Below, in pieces: positions 1-12,035 of a stretch of 64,000 bases of DNA. How positions within the stretch are numbered: the stretch's first letter is position 1; the number at the start of each line of letters is the position of its first letter. Location of the stretch: the NCBI GenBank assembly GCA_029747015.1, contig JAKOGI010000446.1, positions 529,485-593,484 on the forward strand, in the 5' to 3' direction. The notes beneath the pieces were generated by a model. The model saw only the letters and a program-made list of their open reading frames with translations, was not told the origin of the DNA and made no database searches. This stretch comes from Carnegiea gigantea. Taxonomy: Eukaryota > Streptophyta > Magnoliopsida > Caryophyllales > Cactaceae. The position numbers and the translations under genes were made by a program.

Positions 1-199
1 TCACTGTCTGTCCCCACCACCCTTCTTTATTTTCAGGAGTGGGACTTTTTCTTTCAGTGTTGCATTGGCAAGGGCCAAAGTGGTGTAACATTAGTCTGTC
101 TATTTAGAAATGATCATTCTTTTCCACTCATATAGCTGCTCAAGAAAAAATTTAGATAATGCCACTGTATCAGAAACAAACAGTCCGAGAAAGACGTAC

Positions 200-3100
200 C
201 TCGTCCCAGAAAACACATGAGCCTCGACGAAACATATCTGGTAATGCATTGTAGTCTACACCATTTTGCATAAGCAAGTCATTCTTCTCTTGTGTTTGAG
301 TTCCCTGATGATTACATATTAGCTCAACGTCTAGATCAGTAAGGTCACTACAGGGAAACACTCAATAGAGGGTATAAAGATGACAGCATCCACTTTAATA
401 GAAAAGGTTATACCTTCAAATAGTTTTGGGCTTCACATTTGCCTTTTCCGCACTTGACAAGCATCCAGAAACAAGTATTATACTGATTGTTAATGTGACC
501 TGAGCATGAAGAGATCAGTAACAATCGCACAATGCAATTCTGAAATCACATGCTTAAGATAACAGTATCATCTGGCAGCTCCGTACAACTAAGATACCAG
601 AGTACTTCAAATACTATTAGTGGCAGAAGAGATTTTCTTCCAATAGACTGAAGAAAGTTTCTGTCTACAGGTGCTGGGAGGGGCAGGATATGGATATACT
701 CACAATCAACTTGTCTCCATGATAAATAGTCCCTAAGGATCTCCACTGATGGATAGCACACTGCTCGTCCATCAAATGAGGGGGAATACCTCAACTCTTT
801 TTGTGGAAAGAAGTGATTCCATTTCCAAATATACATTGACGAAAAGAATGACACCATTGCCGATACTATGCCACTGAAATGGGAAATCGAAGAGTTTGCA
901 TCAGCATATCCAACAAGATGAAATTTTCTTTCCTAAGAATTTGCAACCAAATAAGCCGGCAGAGAAGGCAAAAAAGTAGATGAAGTACCTAGCATCTCGT
1001 TCATATAACTTAGACTCCTTTTTCAAGACAAAACTGCAAGGCCAATCATAAGTATGGTGAGTAGACAAAATGAATTTGAGAAATAAGTAAAATCAACTTC
1101 ATTATCTGTATTACCTGTACTCATCACTGACGCCATATGCAAACATTATGTCCTTGAACTCTTCAACAACAGCTGCTGCACACGAATTCATAAGATTCAA
1201 TGCTTGTTCATCATTGGGCTTCTCAAATGCATGAATATCAGAGAACCTAACAAAATCCAAACATGTTCACTTGCAAGCTCCACCAACAGCATGTCACAAT
1301 GAACCAGATGACCAGACTGACTACAGCTCCGATTAATACGAAGACGCATAATTAGAGTGAGAACAAAAGCTCCATCTCAAGTATCACTCACTTGCGCTGA
1401 TGATGAGCAAATGAGTGAATTTAAATCGACTAGTTGATGAACGTTAAGAAGTTGAGCCCATTTTAAAATGCCCGAGTTTGACTTTCATGTAAGCAGACTT
1501 ACTACACGTTACTTACGTTCACAAATTACTAATTAAAAATTTTGTAGCGCATCCAGTTTCTGTATTTAACCCAGGGAAGGATTATTCTGGACAAAATTGC
1601 TTGAACAGACTGAAAGGTGGTAAAATGGCTCAATGCTGATAATAAAACCGAATTACCTGTGGAAATGGCACCCATCTACTCTGACCGCTATCCAAGTCGA
1701 AGGCAGCAACTTATCCATGAAATGAAAGGATTCTACATATTCTGGCCTAATTTTGTGAATATCTTCATCAAAACTGCCCAATTCCTTGACAAGAGATGGG
1801 TGCTGATTCCAGAAGTTTTTACTAGCAATATTTTCTGAACGCTCTTTCATCACTTTTCTCCGTAATCTCTTAACAGGATCACCATTTTCTTTGTACTTGA
1901 TGACATCTTCAACCTACAGTGACAAAGAAAATCAAGATTAACTTGTTTCAAGTCACATATAAAGTGCATGGCACACCATACATCTATGTGACAAGTATTA
2001 ACTGTAATGCATTAATCTTCTGTATGAAACAGTCGCCAATCACATTACTTGTCAAATATATTTACAAAGTTTTCACCAAATCTATCCACACAACCAAATT
2101 ACAGGACCATATTTAGGAAAGACACAAGATTAACCGTACTCGCAATGAGCTAAAAGTCCACTATAGCGGAATATAAAGTACAACATGAAACAGTCAAAAT
2201 AAAATGACTGCCCGGTCAACATGAACAAATCAAACTGCAAGATGAATTTCTCAACTCACTGAGGGGGGGGGGGGCGCAATGGGAACCAACAAAAAATTTA
2301 ATGATACTTACACACATATTATGATGGATGAATTACAGAATAACAGATCGTAAGGGGAAAGATTGTCCTATAAGCGAAGCAGAACTTGCAATCAAACAAG
2401 ACATTTGCTCAATACTAATTAAGATGTTGGCCATACAAATTGTCAACTAGAATAATCTTGTGCAAAACCAACAAACACCATAAATTACACAGCCCTCCCC
2501 CCCCCCCCCCCGGGGAAAAAAATCTCCAACAAAATGGGTTGTTCAATTAGACAACAAGCCAAGTTTCTAAATTTGATTCAATCCCTACTGTCTACTCTCA
2601 TGGATGCCAAGATCACATACCAAAAAGGCTTGTCCAGCAGGAGAAAATATTGCAAGACAAATTACATCCTATGAGTAAATTTAGATTTTATCCAAGGTTC
2701 AATGTACTAATGAATGTCTCTGGACAAAAATGCAAGGGTCTGCTTTGGCGATAGTTGTATTATCATAAAATGTTCATAGAATGTCATCAAAGTTTGTCAA
2801 TTTGTCAATCTCCAGAACAAGAATAATATCAATTGATGTTTTCAATATTCAAATTGACTTAGTAAGCTAAAGAGATCCCTAAAATAGAATAAATAAAAGC
2901 AAAGAAACTTTGACTTGCATGGTAAGTGATCATATGGCATTTCATAGGCCAACATTCAGAAACAGGGCCAGAAGATCACCTGAGCCTTGAAAAGACAAGT
3001 TCCTTGTCGGAACATTGCATGAATATTTTTGTAGTTGATACCAAATTGTTGGAAAAGCAGCTCATTCCTTTCTTGTTTTTGAGTTCCCTGTAAAGTTACA

Positions 3101-5678
3101 GACACAAATGATCTGTCACTGAAGTGAAGCAGACCAAAAAACATTGGAATAAAGCACATGAATTTAAAAAACAATTAGATAGTAACCCCATCTGGCAAGC
3201 CTTTTAACAGAGATAGAGCACAGAAGATGGTCACAGAAGCCTACCTGGAAGAAGCAAGCTTGTTAATCCATGTCCATGCAGCATAACAATGCAAATATGT
3301 TCATCCCAAAGATATGTGAGCAGCAGCGCAATAGGTCTCACAGCATAAGTAGAAAATTTAATAACATCTGACACTTGATTTTGCACTTTCATTGCCATCC
3401 AGCTTATTTATAAGCTCATTTAAGCAAGCTTATTAACATACATTGTAGACTGCTAACTAAAAAATTTAAGTTTCAACATGGGAGAGAGATTTACATAAGA
3501 TAGTCGTCTGATAATCCTAATCAAATGAAAAGAGCAAAAAAGACATTTTTTAGATAACTCAGTTTGAACGTAAGCAATAAATACATTTACCAAGCAAATA
3601 GAGCAAAGATGAACGCATGTTTAGATACAGTGAATAGAACCTTGAGAATTTCATGGGCTTCACTTTCATTCTTTCCACTCTCAACCAGCTTCCAAAAACA
3701 TGTATCGAACTGATTATTAAGATGACCTGTAAAACAGAGGAGACTTTAGTCCTCACAATAATTTCCTGCTTTCCAACCCTTGGCTTTTTCTGCCAATCCT
3801 TCACAGAGAACTACACTTTGATCAAGTCCCTAAAATAATAGGGATACATATGCTCCATGTAACAACATAATTGCAAATAACTGAACCATAGACAATAACA
3901 TGAAAGAAATTACTTACAATTGTTCTGTCTCCAAGCAAGATAGGTTTGAAGAACCTCCAATGTTGGACAACTAATAACTTGTGCGCGAAATGAAGGCACA
4001 CAAAGTAAATCCTGCTGTTGAAAGAACTCTTTCCATTTCATCGTATACACGGCAGTGAAGAATGATACAAGTAGGGACAGTATCTTACTGCAGAAGATAT
4101 GTTTGTAGAGCATACGAATTGCCATTCGACCAAAAAAAAAAAAAAAAAATAAGTTAACCGGTAACTCTTAGACTTCAAAAGGCTATAACATGCAGAAGCG
4201 GGCAATAACATAATCAAAACAAGCAACCACCATGGCAAACCATAAACAGGTGACAAGAGGACACAGAGTACTAGGAAACAGCAATACAGCCATAGGTAGA
4301 TGGACAGTAGCAAGTTTCTTTGCATCCAATTAAACATATTAAATCTGAAAACTGCGGTTCACGAAAATCATAGCTTATGATACAAACCTTTCACGCCTCT
4401 GATAAAACTTGGAATCCTTTTTGAAGATAAAACTGCAAATAAACAGCAGTAATTCTTATGATTCAAGAACTAGAAGCTAGAATTTAGACTTCAGATTTGC
4501 AGGTACCTATACTCATCACTGAATCCATATGAGAATACAATGTCAGGATAATCCTCCATAAGAGCCGCAGCACATGCCTTCATCAACTTCAAGGCTCTTC
4601 TATCATTTGGCTTCTCAAATTGATGAATTTCAGAGAACCTATTGCATCAAGTAAAACACGATCAATGAAACAAATTTTCCTCCACAAAAAGGCACACACT
4701 ACAGCTAAGAAAGTTACAGGGGCTACTAGAGGACCGAGGAAGGCATTTAATGATAACAGCCCTTATGATTGTGCTGTATACACCGAAAAAGAACTTCGTC
4801 TTATCATATGAACTATAACCATCCATGTCTACCAGGAAACACCCCCCCCAAAAAACCACACGCACACAAACGTGAAAAAAATAAAGAGATTTGCGACAAC
4901 AGAAAAGATCTCCAGCTGATGACTTCAGAGTATGCTCAAGAATCCTTATGGCACATACAAACAACATTACTGAGTGTGACATTCAAAATGAACCAGGCTT
5001 ATGGTAAACTATTGCCATATGCACAGTACAACAATAAACTCAATGTAATGATGTCGTCCCCACAATACGGCTTCATTTTTACCTTCTGACTTAAGCATTG
5101 CAATTGCAGATGTCAGTTCACTTGGAAGTGCAGGAGAAGACTGCAGCTCATTGTGCAACGAGTGCCAAAGGAGCATTCAATTTAACATAGACTAAACAAA
5201 ACTTGCAGCATAGACATCATCTAGGTTTTCCCCTTGCTCATTTCAATTTCCACTGAAATACATGGTAAGCACAATTACTGATATAGGCCGGAATAAGGGG
5301 TTCCCAGAATTGAACATCATTATATTTGCATACATAAAGAATCAAACAAGCTAAACACAAATGTTACTGAGAATCATAGGTGACGCAAGCCAAAGATAAA
5401 GCAGCACAGATCTTTCAGGATCAAATTCCTCAGAACTTTCTTTAAAGCAACAGACATACAGACAAAAAATTCATTCTGGTCTTCAACACTAAAATGGCAG
5501 TGAAAATGTAAGGAGAAAACTGTATATTACATATATGCGGAAGATCAGCTTTAATGCAAGAACCAAATATTTACCTTCTAAAATTACGGCCATCAATACG
5601 AGCAACAATTAGATTGGGCAGCATAATTTTGTCTTGAGCTTCAAACGACTTCACATACTCATATTTGCTATTAGCCAT
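200..5678 (-). CDS. THG1: tRNA-His guanylyltransferase, plant two-domain type (3' end outside window)
   Basis: Adds the 5' guanosine (G-1) to tRNA-His. Visible coding exons, 5' to 3' on the minus strand: 5575-5678, 4507-4638, 4388-4432, 3918-4087, 3641-3726, 2980-3087, 1657-1913, 1115-1246, 989-1033, 704-873, 414-499, 200-304. They give 480 codons in frame; the last exon (expected a few dozen residues) lies left of the window. Two tandem Thg1 domains are seen. Domain 1 has RIDGRNF (Asp29) and SDEY (Asp76/Glu77). Domain 2 has RVDGCHF (Asp295) and SDEY (Asp342/Glu343). Each also has an H-x-N-N motif (CHLNNQ, CHINNQ). Both halves therefore keep the metal-binding Asp-Asp-Glu set known from the family. 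A start at 5678 gives MANSKYEY, which places the first Asp at 29 and the SDEY pair at 76/77, the numbering used for other Thg1 proteins. Family assignment is firm; whether both domains are active is inference. Confidence 0.93.
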
Positions 5679-6523
5679 GGATCACTACAATAGAACAATT
5701 TCCAAATACTTGAATGAATCAAGTTAACCTCAACATATAGTGAAAACCCAACATGGAGTTTAAAATTTGCATGACAAGATCTCAAGAAAGTTGTGTATGT
5801 TTAAATTCTCTTTGACCACAGGTCCATATATCGTCGACCAAAACTGTAAAGTAGCAATCTTAACAACCAACCACCAAGACTTGAATTGGCCACAAGGTGA
5901 GTACCTTCAGGTAATTTGTTTTGTAGATCAGGGAAAGAGAAAGAAAGTATCTTTGCTGGTTTTTATAGTTTCAATTATGCACACTTCACATAATCTCACT
6001 TTTCCGTCGTTTGGCAGACTTGCTTCAGGCAACACACATTCAAAAGCTACAACAATAAATGATTTTGCTACATCAAAAGATGCTGCAAGCCCAAGCACAT
6101 CCAGTTGTCTACCATCTCCAAGTAATTACAAGGTCACCCTACATGATTCAACTCCAATTTAGGACACTGCATATACAACCAATTTTGCAAGACATGAAGA
6201 GCATTACGCTTTTGCAAATCCTACAAATCTTCTAATGCTTATTATCACAGATATGTTACCTCAAATTCGAATTGGAAGAAGGCTGCAACTTTCTGATGCA
6301 GAATACCACAGATACAGTTGACAAAACTCAATTCAAGTTTATGCCCGCAATTAAAAATCAAATCTTTTGTTAAAAAAAATCCTCAGTCTAAGCTACATGA
6401 GGAATCATGAAAGCACATACCCGAAAAGGCCGAAATATAAAGGAGCTTCCCAAAGAATCGAAATTAAGCAGATGAAAATCCTCGAAAAATCCAATGGTAA
6501 GTGAGGGGAGAGAAGTTTCATAC

Positions 6524-6640
6524 CTTGAACAAAAGCTTTGCAACTGCCTCTGAATTCCCCGGCGGTGGAATCGTTCGGAGTCGACGCCGGCGCCGGCGGC
6601 CTAGAAGACAGAGAGAATGGGAGGGGAAAGAGAAGTGAAG
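6524..6640 (-). other. THG1: 5' untranslated exon of THG1
   Basis: Reading the minus strand, a GC-rich stretch ends in CAAG followed by the donor gtatgaaac at 6523. The coding exon begins after an acceptor (attgtag) at 5685, six bases before the ATG. I see no ATG in this first exon, so it looks untranslated and is separated from the start codon by an intron of about 840 bp. The transcription start is not precisely visible; the right limit is approximate. Confidence 0.6.
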
Positions 6641-7310
6641 GGTTTCCTCGTTTCCACAGTGAGTCAAAGAGATGACGGCGCGTGGGGCCTTGCTGGCTTA
6701 TCTGGAATGAAACTTCTCAACTATTTTTCCTTTTTCTATTCTGTTTTTGAGCAGAGTTCCCTTCAGGCATTCACTATAATTCAACAGAGGCAATCTTGAA
6801 TTTGATCCCCACGAAAAAAAAAAAAAAAAAGAGCCTTGAATGTCAAGGAGAGCGGGTTCATAAGATTTTTTCTGTCATATATCTATAATAATATTCTCGT
6901 TGTGAAAGTAAACTAGTTTTGATAACATGAGTAATGCACATAAATCCTTTTATTTTTGAAATTTGCAATAATTAATCATGATAGTTAACAACATAAATTG
7001 TTAAAAAAATTATCAATTTAAAGCTTTCATTATACTAAAGTTATATTATGATCAACCTAATCGGAAAAAAAAGTATACAATGATTGTATTACCAAACTAA
7101 AATTCATTTGGTTAATTTAAAAGTTAATAATTCAATAAATTTGTGACTTTAAATTAGTATATATTCGTAAATGTGAATAATTAAAATGGTTAGGAGTCCT
7201 CAAACTTCACTAATTTGACTCTTTAACATTGTTAGTCAAATCAACAAAAGTAATTACCTCATATAGCATTGCTTCTTCTCGTAAGTCTAAATATATTTAT
7301 AGATAAACCG

Positions 7311-7400
7311 ATGAGATCTTAGCCAAGTGGTAAAGATTGAGGTTCTCAATATATTAGATCTCAAATTCGATTTCCCTTTTCCCATTGTATTGTACCGTCT
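7311..7400 (+). mobile_element. tRNA-derived SINE-like relic
   Basis: An A-box-like sequence TAGCCAAGTGG at 7320-7330 is followed about 43 bases on by a B-box-like AAATTCGATTTCC at 7363-7375. This is the internal RNA polymerase III promoter arrangement of tRNA-derived SINEs. The stretch does not fold as an intact tRNA and lacks a clear tail, so I read it as a decayed SINE head. A chance match cannot be excluded. Confidence 0.4.
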
Positions 7401-7824
7401 TTATAGCTTATTTGAACCTAAATATAATTATAGATAGATATTGTATGTATTCTATCGTAGAGTTTGTGGAAGAAATATCATACTACTATGAAAGATTGCA
7501 CCTAAAGTATTGAAAACCACTGGAGAATGAAGACCCATGATAGCAAACTAAGAGAAATAATCCCACAAATAACAAAGGCACAACAACTATAAGACTAACA
7601 CAAAACCAATATTAAAAATTTTGGGGAAAAAAACCCTAAGACATGACTATGAAGACGAATTCAAATAGAATTATTAACCATCTCCGATAAATAATTGCAT
7701 ATATAATATAATAAAAACTTAAATTTTGAAGCAATAGGCTGGGTTGATTTTCAGTAAATAAATTTAAGGAACAAGAAGGGTCAACGCTTTTAGGCCATAC
7801 CTATCAAATAAGGAACAGGAACTG

Positions 7825-8142
7825 AGAGCATTTGTATTGGTTGGATCACGGTTCAAAAGGGAGGCTTCCGGTGCAAAATATAATCTGCATCAGTGATATA
7901 TCCACACGGCTTGTCCTGCAATCCGGCTCCCTGTAGTGAACCGCTTTCGACTTTTTGTTTTTCCTTTTTTGGCCAGCATATTAATGAATCATACAAAAAT
8001 AAAATGCCAAAACTAATTAAATATGTATAAATGTGGGTCCATGAGAACTATTTGACTTTGTAATAAGAGAGAGAAAAGATGATGTGAAAGGTGAGGCCCC
8101 CACTTGTGATCTAAAAGCATGAATTACCAATGCGAATACTCT
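7825..8142. mobile_element. MITE candidate (about 318 bp)
   Basis: The left end reads AGAGCATTTGTATTGGTT. The right end, reverse complemented, reads AGAGTATTCGCATTGGTA, giving imperfect terminal inverted repeats of about 18 bp. The interior carries an AGAGAGAAAAGATGATGTGA stretch next to GGCCCCCAC, of the kind seen in short non-autonomous DNA transposons of plants that begin GAGCAT..CATTGG. No convincing target-site duplication was found, so the limits are approximate. Confidence 0.5.
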
Positions 8143-9913
8143 AAATGCATTACTTCATGGGCAACGAAAGCACTACAGGGCAACTAAGGTAGAGAAGCCG
8201 AAGTAAAGATTATCTCTACAGAATCGCTTGTGAAGATTTATTCATATTATTAGTTGATTATATAATTGTGCATAAACATCACAATGTATAAAATTGTCGT
8301 AATAGTTTTAGCTAATTTTGTTTTATATGTAAAAATATGTAGGGAGTGCGAAAATCAGAACTTCAAGATTTTATATGTTGTACAGGAATTTGTTGGGATC
8401 TATAAGATTTTTCCATTTTGATAGAAAGGATCTATAAGAAATTAAGAATACATAGAAATGTTCAAGAAAACTAGATACACCTTTGAAAGGATATGTGGAA
8501 TTAGGGATCAAGTTTTGAAATTTGTATCAATATTCATCATCTCTTGTTATGTATGCCCATTATCACAGGCTTGCAGATCCAAAACAGTTTTTTTTTTTAA
8601 AAAAAATATATCAAATTGCTCATAGTATCCTCTCGTTGGTTACGTAGACATGTAAACGAAGGTTTAAGATATAGTTTCTAGATTTTGGCTCCTAATGACA
8701 CCAATTAATGCCTAGTTGAGAACACTGTGAGATGAAGTAAATTGACAAACTAGCAAAAGGTGATGTCTAATCACTTGACTTTAAAGGCTGTGATGATCTT
8801 GATTAGTGGAGAGAGAGAGAGGGGGAGTTGTCATACACTCATAATCACTCACGGGACCATCATCAATCTTGATTTGCGGATGCTAATTTGGGGAACAAGA
8901 CAACCTTGATCCCCATATTTCATGCTCTAATAATATGTTCAATTATATATCTACCTCTTGACCAAATGACACCACCCCCTCTCTTCCCAAGATGATTCAC
9001 ATGAAAAGTTTCTCCTTTTCTTTTTAATTAAAAATTAATAACATGATCCATGAACCAAACAAATATCTTAAAACCACTCTAAAGTGAAGTATACAAACTA
9101 AAACATTAAGTATAGATGAGTGTGCACTTTGATACAACAATGAGGCATGTTGGTGTGAATCATGCATGTTACAAGCAAACTAAAAAAAAAAAATTAATAC
9201 TGATATTCAAAGTCATGTAATCTATGTAATACTCTTAGATGTATATATACTTTCATAAAATATATGATACTTTTTTATGGTATCCGCTATACCAATAATT
9301 AATACTATAAATTGCAGGCATCCCAAAAGTAGAAGGATTTGTCAATAAGTTTTGTGGGCATGGAGTCTTTAAACGTAATATCTTAAATTGATGATGTTAA
9401 ACAAAGTGTGCCTGCACATATACTTAAAGTATTACATTGAGTAACGATATTAATATGATATAAAATAAAGGTGCTATATATTGTGATCATAAGCATGATG
9501 CACGCATAAAACTCCTCAAAATATGGAAGATTTGCATACCTAATTGAAAATAAACTTTTAGAAGGTGAGAGCCATTAATAAAGGAGCACCAATTTGCCGA
9601 CCCATTTTGACCATAAACCTAACAGTCTTCCAAGTGTGCCCTGATGGCCCGAAACCAGCAAGTCCCCATTGATTTGGATTCCCACTGGTTTTCTTTTTTA
9701 AGGATTACTGATAGTGACAGTAATTAATAAATTCATAGGACTTGATTTTGGACCCCCCGCCCATTACATTCAAGCCATATGGGCACATCCCCGCCAATTA
9801 CTTCAGGTTTGCTGATATCACCACATTTCCTAATGCCCTCTGTTATTATGCCACCTAACCCTACCTCTCTCTTTCCCTTTTCTCACAAAAAACACACCCA
9901 ACTGGCCCCACTC

Positions 9914-9953
9914 CACTATTTATCTCTTTGTTGCTTTTCTCTCCCCTTAAATA
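9914..9953 (+). promoter_or_regulatory. Core promoter candidates for the glycine-rich protein gene
   Basis: Two TATA-like motifs lie in a CT-rich context 70-110 bases before the ATG at 10024: TATTTAT near 9916 and TTAAATA near 9947. Either would give a short leader typical of plant genes. Which is used, if either, cannot be told from sequence. Confidence 0.3.
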
Positions 9954-10023
9954 TCCCCCCTTTCCTCTTCACAACATCGCACATCCAAACAAACCCTAAG
10001 AAGAATCCCAAGGCCAAAAAACC

Positions 10024-10455
10024 ATGAACAGCACCAAAGCAAGCACCACCACCCTCCTCCTCCTCACACTTCTCCTCATCACAGAACTATCTACCCTATC
10101 TGGGGCGGCCCGGCCTGGCCCAACCCCAACCGGGGCAGATGGTGGAGACGGGCTGCCGTTCTTTGGGCCGGGAGGCGGGTTCGGGATACCCGGGTTCGAT
10201 ACGCCATGGGGGCAAGGGATCACAGGAGGCGGGTATGGGTATGGGTACGGGAGCCCAGAAGGAGGGTACGCAAGGAGTGGGACTATAAGGCCCACTGTGG
10301 TCTGTAGAGACAAGGGGCCTTGTTACATGAAGAAGCTCACATGCCCGGCTAAGTGCTTCTCATCCTTTAGCAAGTCCGGCAAGGGGTACGGTGCCGGTGG
10401 CGGCGGCGGTGGGTGCACCGTGGATTGCAAGAATAAGTGCATTGCCTATTGTTAA
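10024..10455 (+). CDS. Small secreted glycine-rich, cysteine-rich protein
   Basis: A single-exon ORF of 143 aa. The N-terminus is a clear signal peptide: a Lys-containing start, a leucine-rich core (TTLLLLTLLLITELST), then an SGAA cleavage region near residue 28. The middle (about 35-85) is Gly/Pro/Tyr rich with GYGYGYG repeats. The C-terminal 52 residues hold eight cysteines (VVC, GPC, LTC, AKC, GGC, VDC, NKC, AYC) in two blocks separated by a polyglycine spacer, ending exactly in Cys. This matches a family of plant glycine-rich cell-wall or apoplastic proteins of unknown role; I recognise the C-terminal pattern but know no defined function. The GC-rich coding region contrasts with AT-rich flanks. 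Four disulfides and a wall location are inference. Confidence 0.85.
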   Translation: MNSTKASTTTLLLLTLLLITELSTLSGAARPGPTPTGADGGDGLPFFGPGGGFGIPGFDTPWGQGITGGGYGYGYGSPEGGYARSGTIRPTVVCRDKGPCYMKKLTCPAKCFSSFSKSGKGYGAGGGGGGCTVDCKNKCIAYC

Positions 10456-10997
10456 AAAAAATAAAAAAATTAAACTTGGGTCTAGTAATATTACTAGTAT
10501 ATATTACTAGTATCCTAGCTACTACTATATGGTGGTATGTGTTGTTCTAATTGAGAAAAATATAGTGTAAATAAATGTTGGTGTTGTAGTACTAGTAGTA
10601 ACTAGTAATGTTATGTTATGTATTTGTGGTTATGGGAGGTTTTTTATGATCATATCAGGGTTTTTTTTTTTTTTTTTTGGTTTGGGGGGGGGGGAGGGGG
10701 TGTTGTATTTTTTTCTCCTTTATTTAATCTAGATTTGGTCTAAAGCTTTGGGCAGTTGGTTCAGCTTCGATGTTGTTTATGCTTTTAGACCGCTTCAAGC
10801 TGTGAGGTTGCTTTTATGGCATGCATATGCAAATTGAAGTGGGTAATAATTTGATGGCCATATATTTCTTTTGCTTTTTAATAATTTTTGTATCGTACCA
10901 AGCATGAATGCGAAAAATTGGATGCCAGGAGAAATGGAATGTTTGGCTCAGAGTATTCTTTTTCCTTGGAAAAAATCTCATCTTTTTTTAAAAAAGA

Positions 10998-11085
10998 GAC
11001 ATAAAGTTAAGTTCGATGTGAAGAGAATTTAAACTTATATCTCTGATAATAATCTCTAAAAATTTTATCAGTTAAACTAATTATC
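10998..11085 (-). mobile_element. tRNA-derived SINE-like relic
   Basis: On the minus strand, TAGTTTAACTG (rc of 11069-11079) fits the A-box consensus. AGTTTAAATTCTC (rc of 11024-11036) resembles a B-box with transitions typical of decay. Between them runs a segment resembling the 'gtatcagag' stretch of plant SINE heads. It is divergent and AT-shifted, and no target-site duplication was identified. Confidence 0.4.
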
Positions 11086-11437
11086 ATCAATGAAAAAATC
11101 CGATGAGATTATTTCATCTAAAAGATTTTAATTATATAAAAAATAATTCAATAACTATAAAGGTTGACTAATCGCCTTCCCCCAACAAAAATTCACAAAA
11201 ACAAATTATAATATTATTCTGCGTAAAAATTGTCCCCCAAATAATAGAAAGGGCGGAATATGAGGATGTGGAGGAATCCTTAATGGAACCAAACAATTAC
11301 ATCTAAACTGAAAATTTGTAGAATGCATTAAAAAGGAAAATTTACAAAAGCAAGGTCGACGAAGAAGGGTTTTAATATGCAAAATATGTCTACATTCTTA
11401 TAAAAATTGATTAGTAGAAATAGAAGTACAATTAATC

Positions 11438-11439
11438 AA

Positions 11440-11483
<44 letters not shown>
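11438..11483. repeat. (TAA)n trinucleotide microsatellite
   Basis: About 14 copies of the AAT/TAA unit in an uninterrupted run. On the opposite strand it produces a spurious polytyrosine reading frame. Confidence 0.95.
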
Positions 11484-11964
11484 CAGTTTCGGCCCCCCTC
11501 CCCCCAACAAAAAACAGAAACAAATGTGAGAAGTCCCATGAAAAAAAGAAAAAAAAGTAAAAACAAAACACGTAGAGATAGAGATAAGGTTAAGAAGTGG
11601 GCATTATTGTGCCAAACAAAACTTTCTGATGACTTTTTTGTCCCACTCGTAACATTGGTCAAGAAAAAGTAAAAATTTGGCATCTCACGATGCTTTTATA
11701 CCCAAAGTATTCTACACTTGTTCTATAACAATCATTTTAAATGGACATTAAATTTACACTTACATAGTTATATGACATGATGTAATTAGATAGACAATAA
11801 TATTATCACAAAAATATGAAATTTTATGGATAAAAATTAGAATGAATTAGTTACAACAGCTAAGTGGAATTGCGATATCTTACATTTTTGAGCGCCTATC
11901 TTAGTAGAGTTCAATTACTTTTGGCCCATAAAATGATAGAGTTATTTCATCATATATTTTTCTC

Positions 11965-12035
11965 TATTTATAAAATTCGAACTAAAATCCTTATTTAAGG
12001 GAAACAAGTGTCAAATTACTTGAACCAATATGTAT
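11965..12035 (-). mobile_element. SINE-like relic, family shared with 37118-37185
   Basis: The minus strand reads TTGGTTCAAGTAATTTGACA...CTTGTTTCCC... AGTTCGAATTTTAT. The pieces fit an A-box (TGGTTCAAGTA) and a B-box (AGTTCGAATTT) in order, with a spacer. A second copy at 37118-37185 keeps the same order of motifs with scattered substitutions. The shared order suggests a dispersed tRNA-derived element. Confidence 0.5.

Larger units (their letters stand above)
6641..9900. other. Intergenic region between THG1 and the glycine-rich protein gene
   Basis: AT-rich DNA without a credible coding region. Listed separately are a SINE-like relic near 7311-7400 and a MITE candidate at 7825-8142. The rest holds short homopolymers, a small GA run near 8811-8824 and unremarkable AT-rich sequence. 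The right end becomes CT-rich and presumably contains the promoter of the downstream gene. Confidence 0.7.

Noticed and set aside
1..180. Last THG1 exon within the window edge
   Set aside because: No stretch here encodes the expected C-terminal residues in frame; it must lie left of position 1.
4662..4982. 106-aa minus-strand ORF in a THG1 intron
   Set aside because: It overlaps the intron between the exons at 4638 and 5575 and shows no recognisable domain.
7311..7400. Functional tRNA gene
   Set aside because: A- and B-box-like words exist, but no complete cloverleaf or paired acceptor stem can be drawn; read as a SINE-like relic.
11432..11683. ORF ending in polytyrosine
   Set aside because: Product of the (TAA)n microsatellite.
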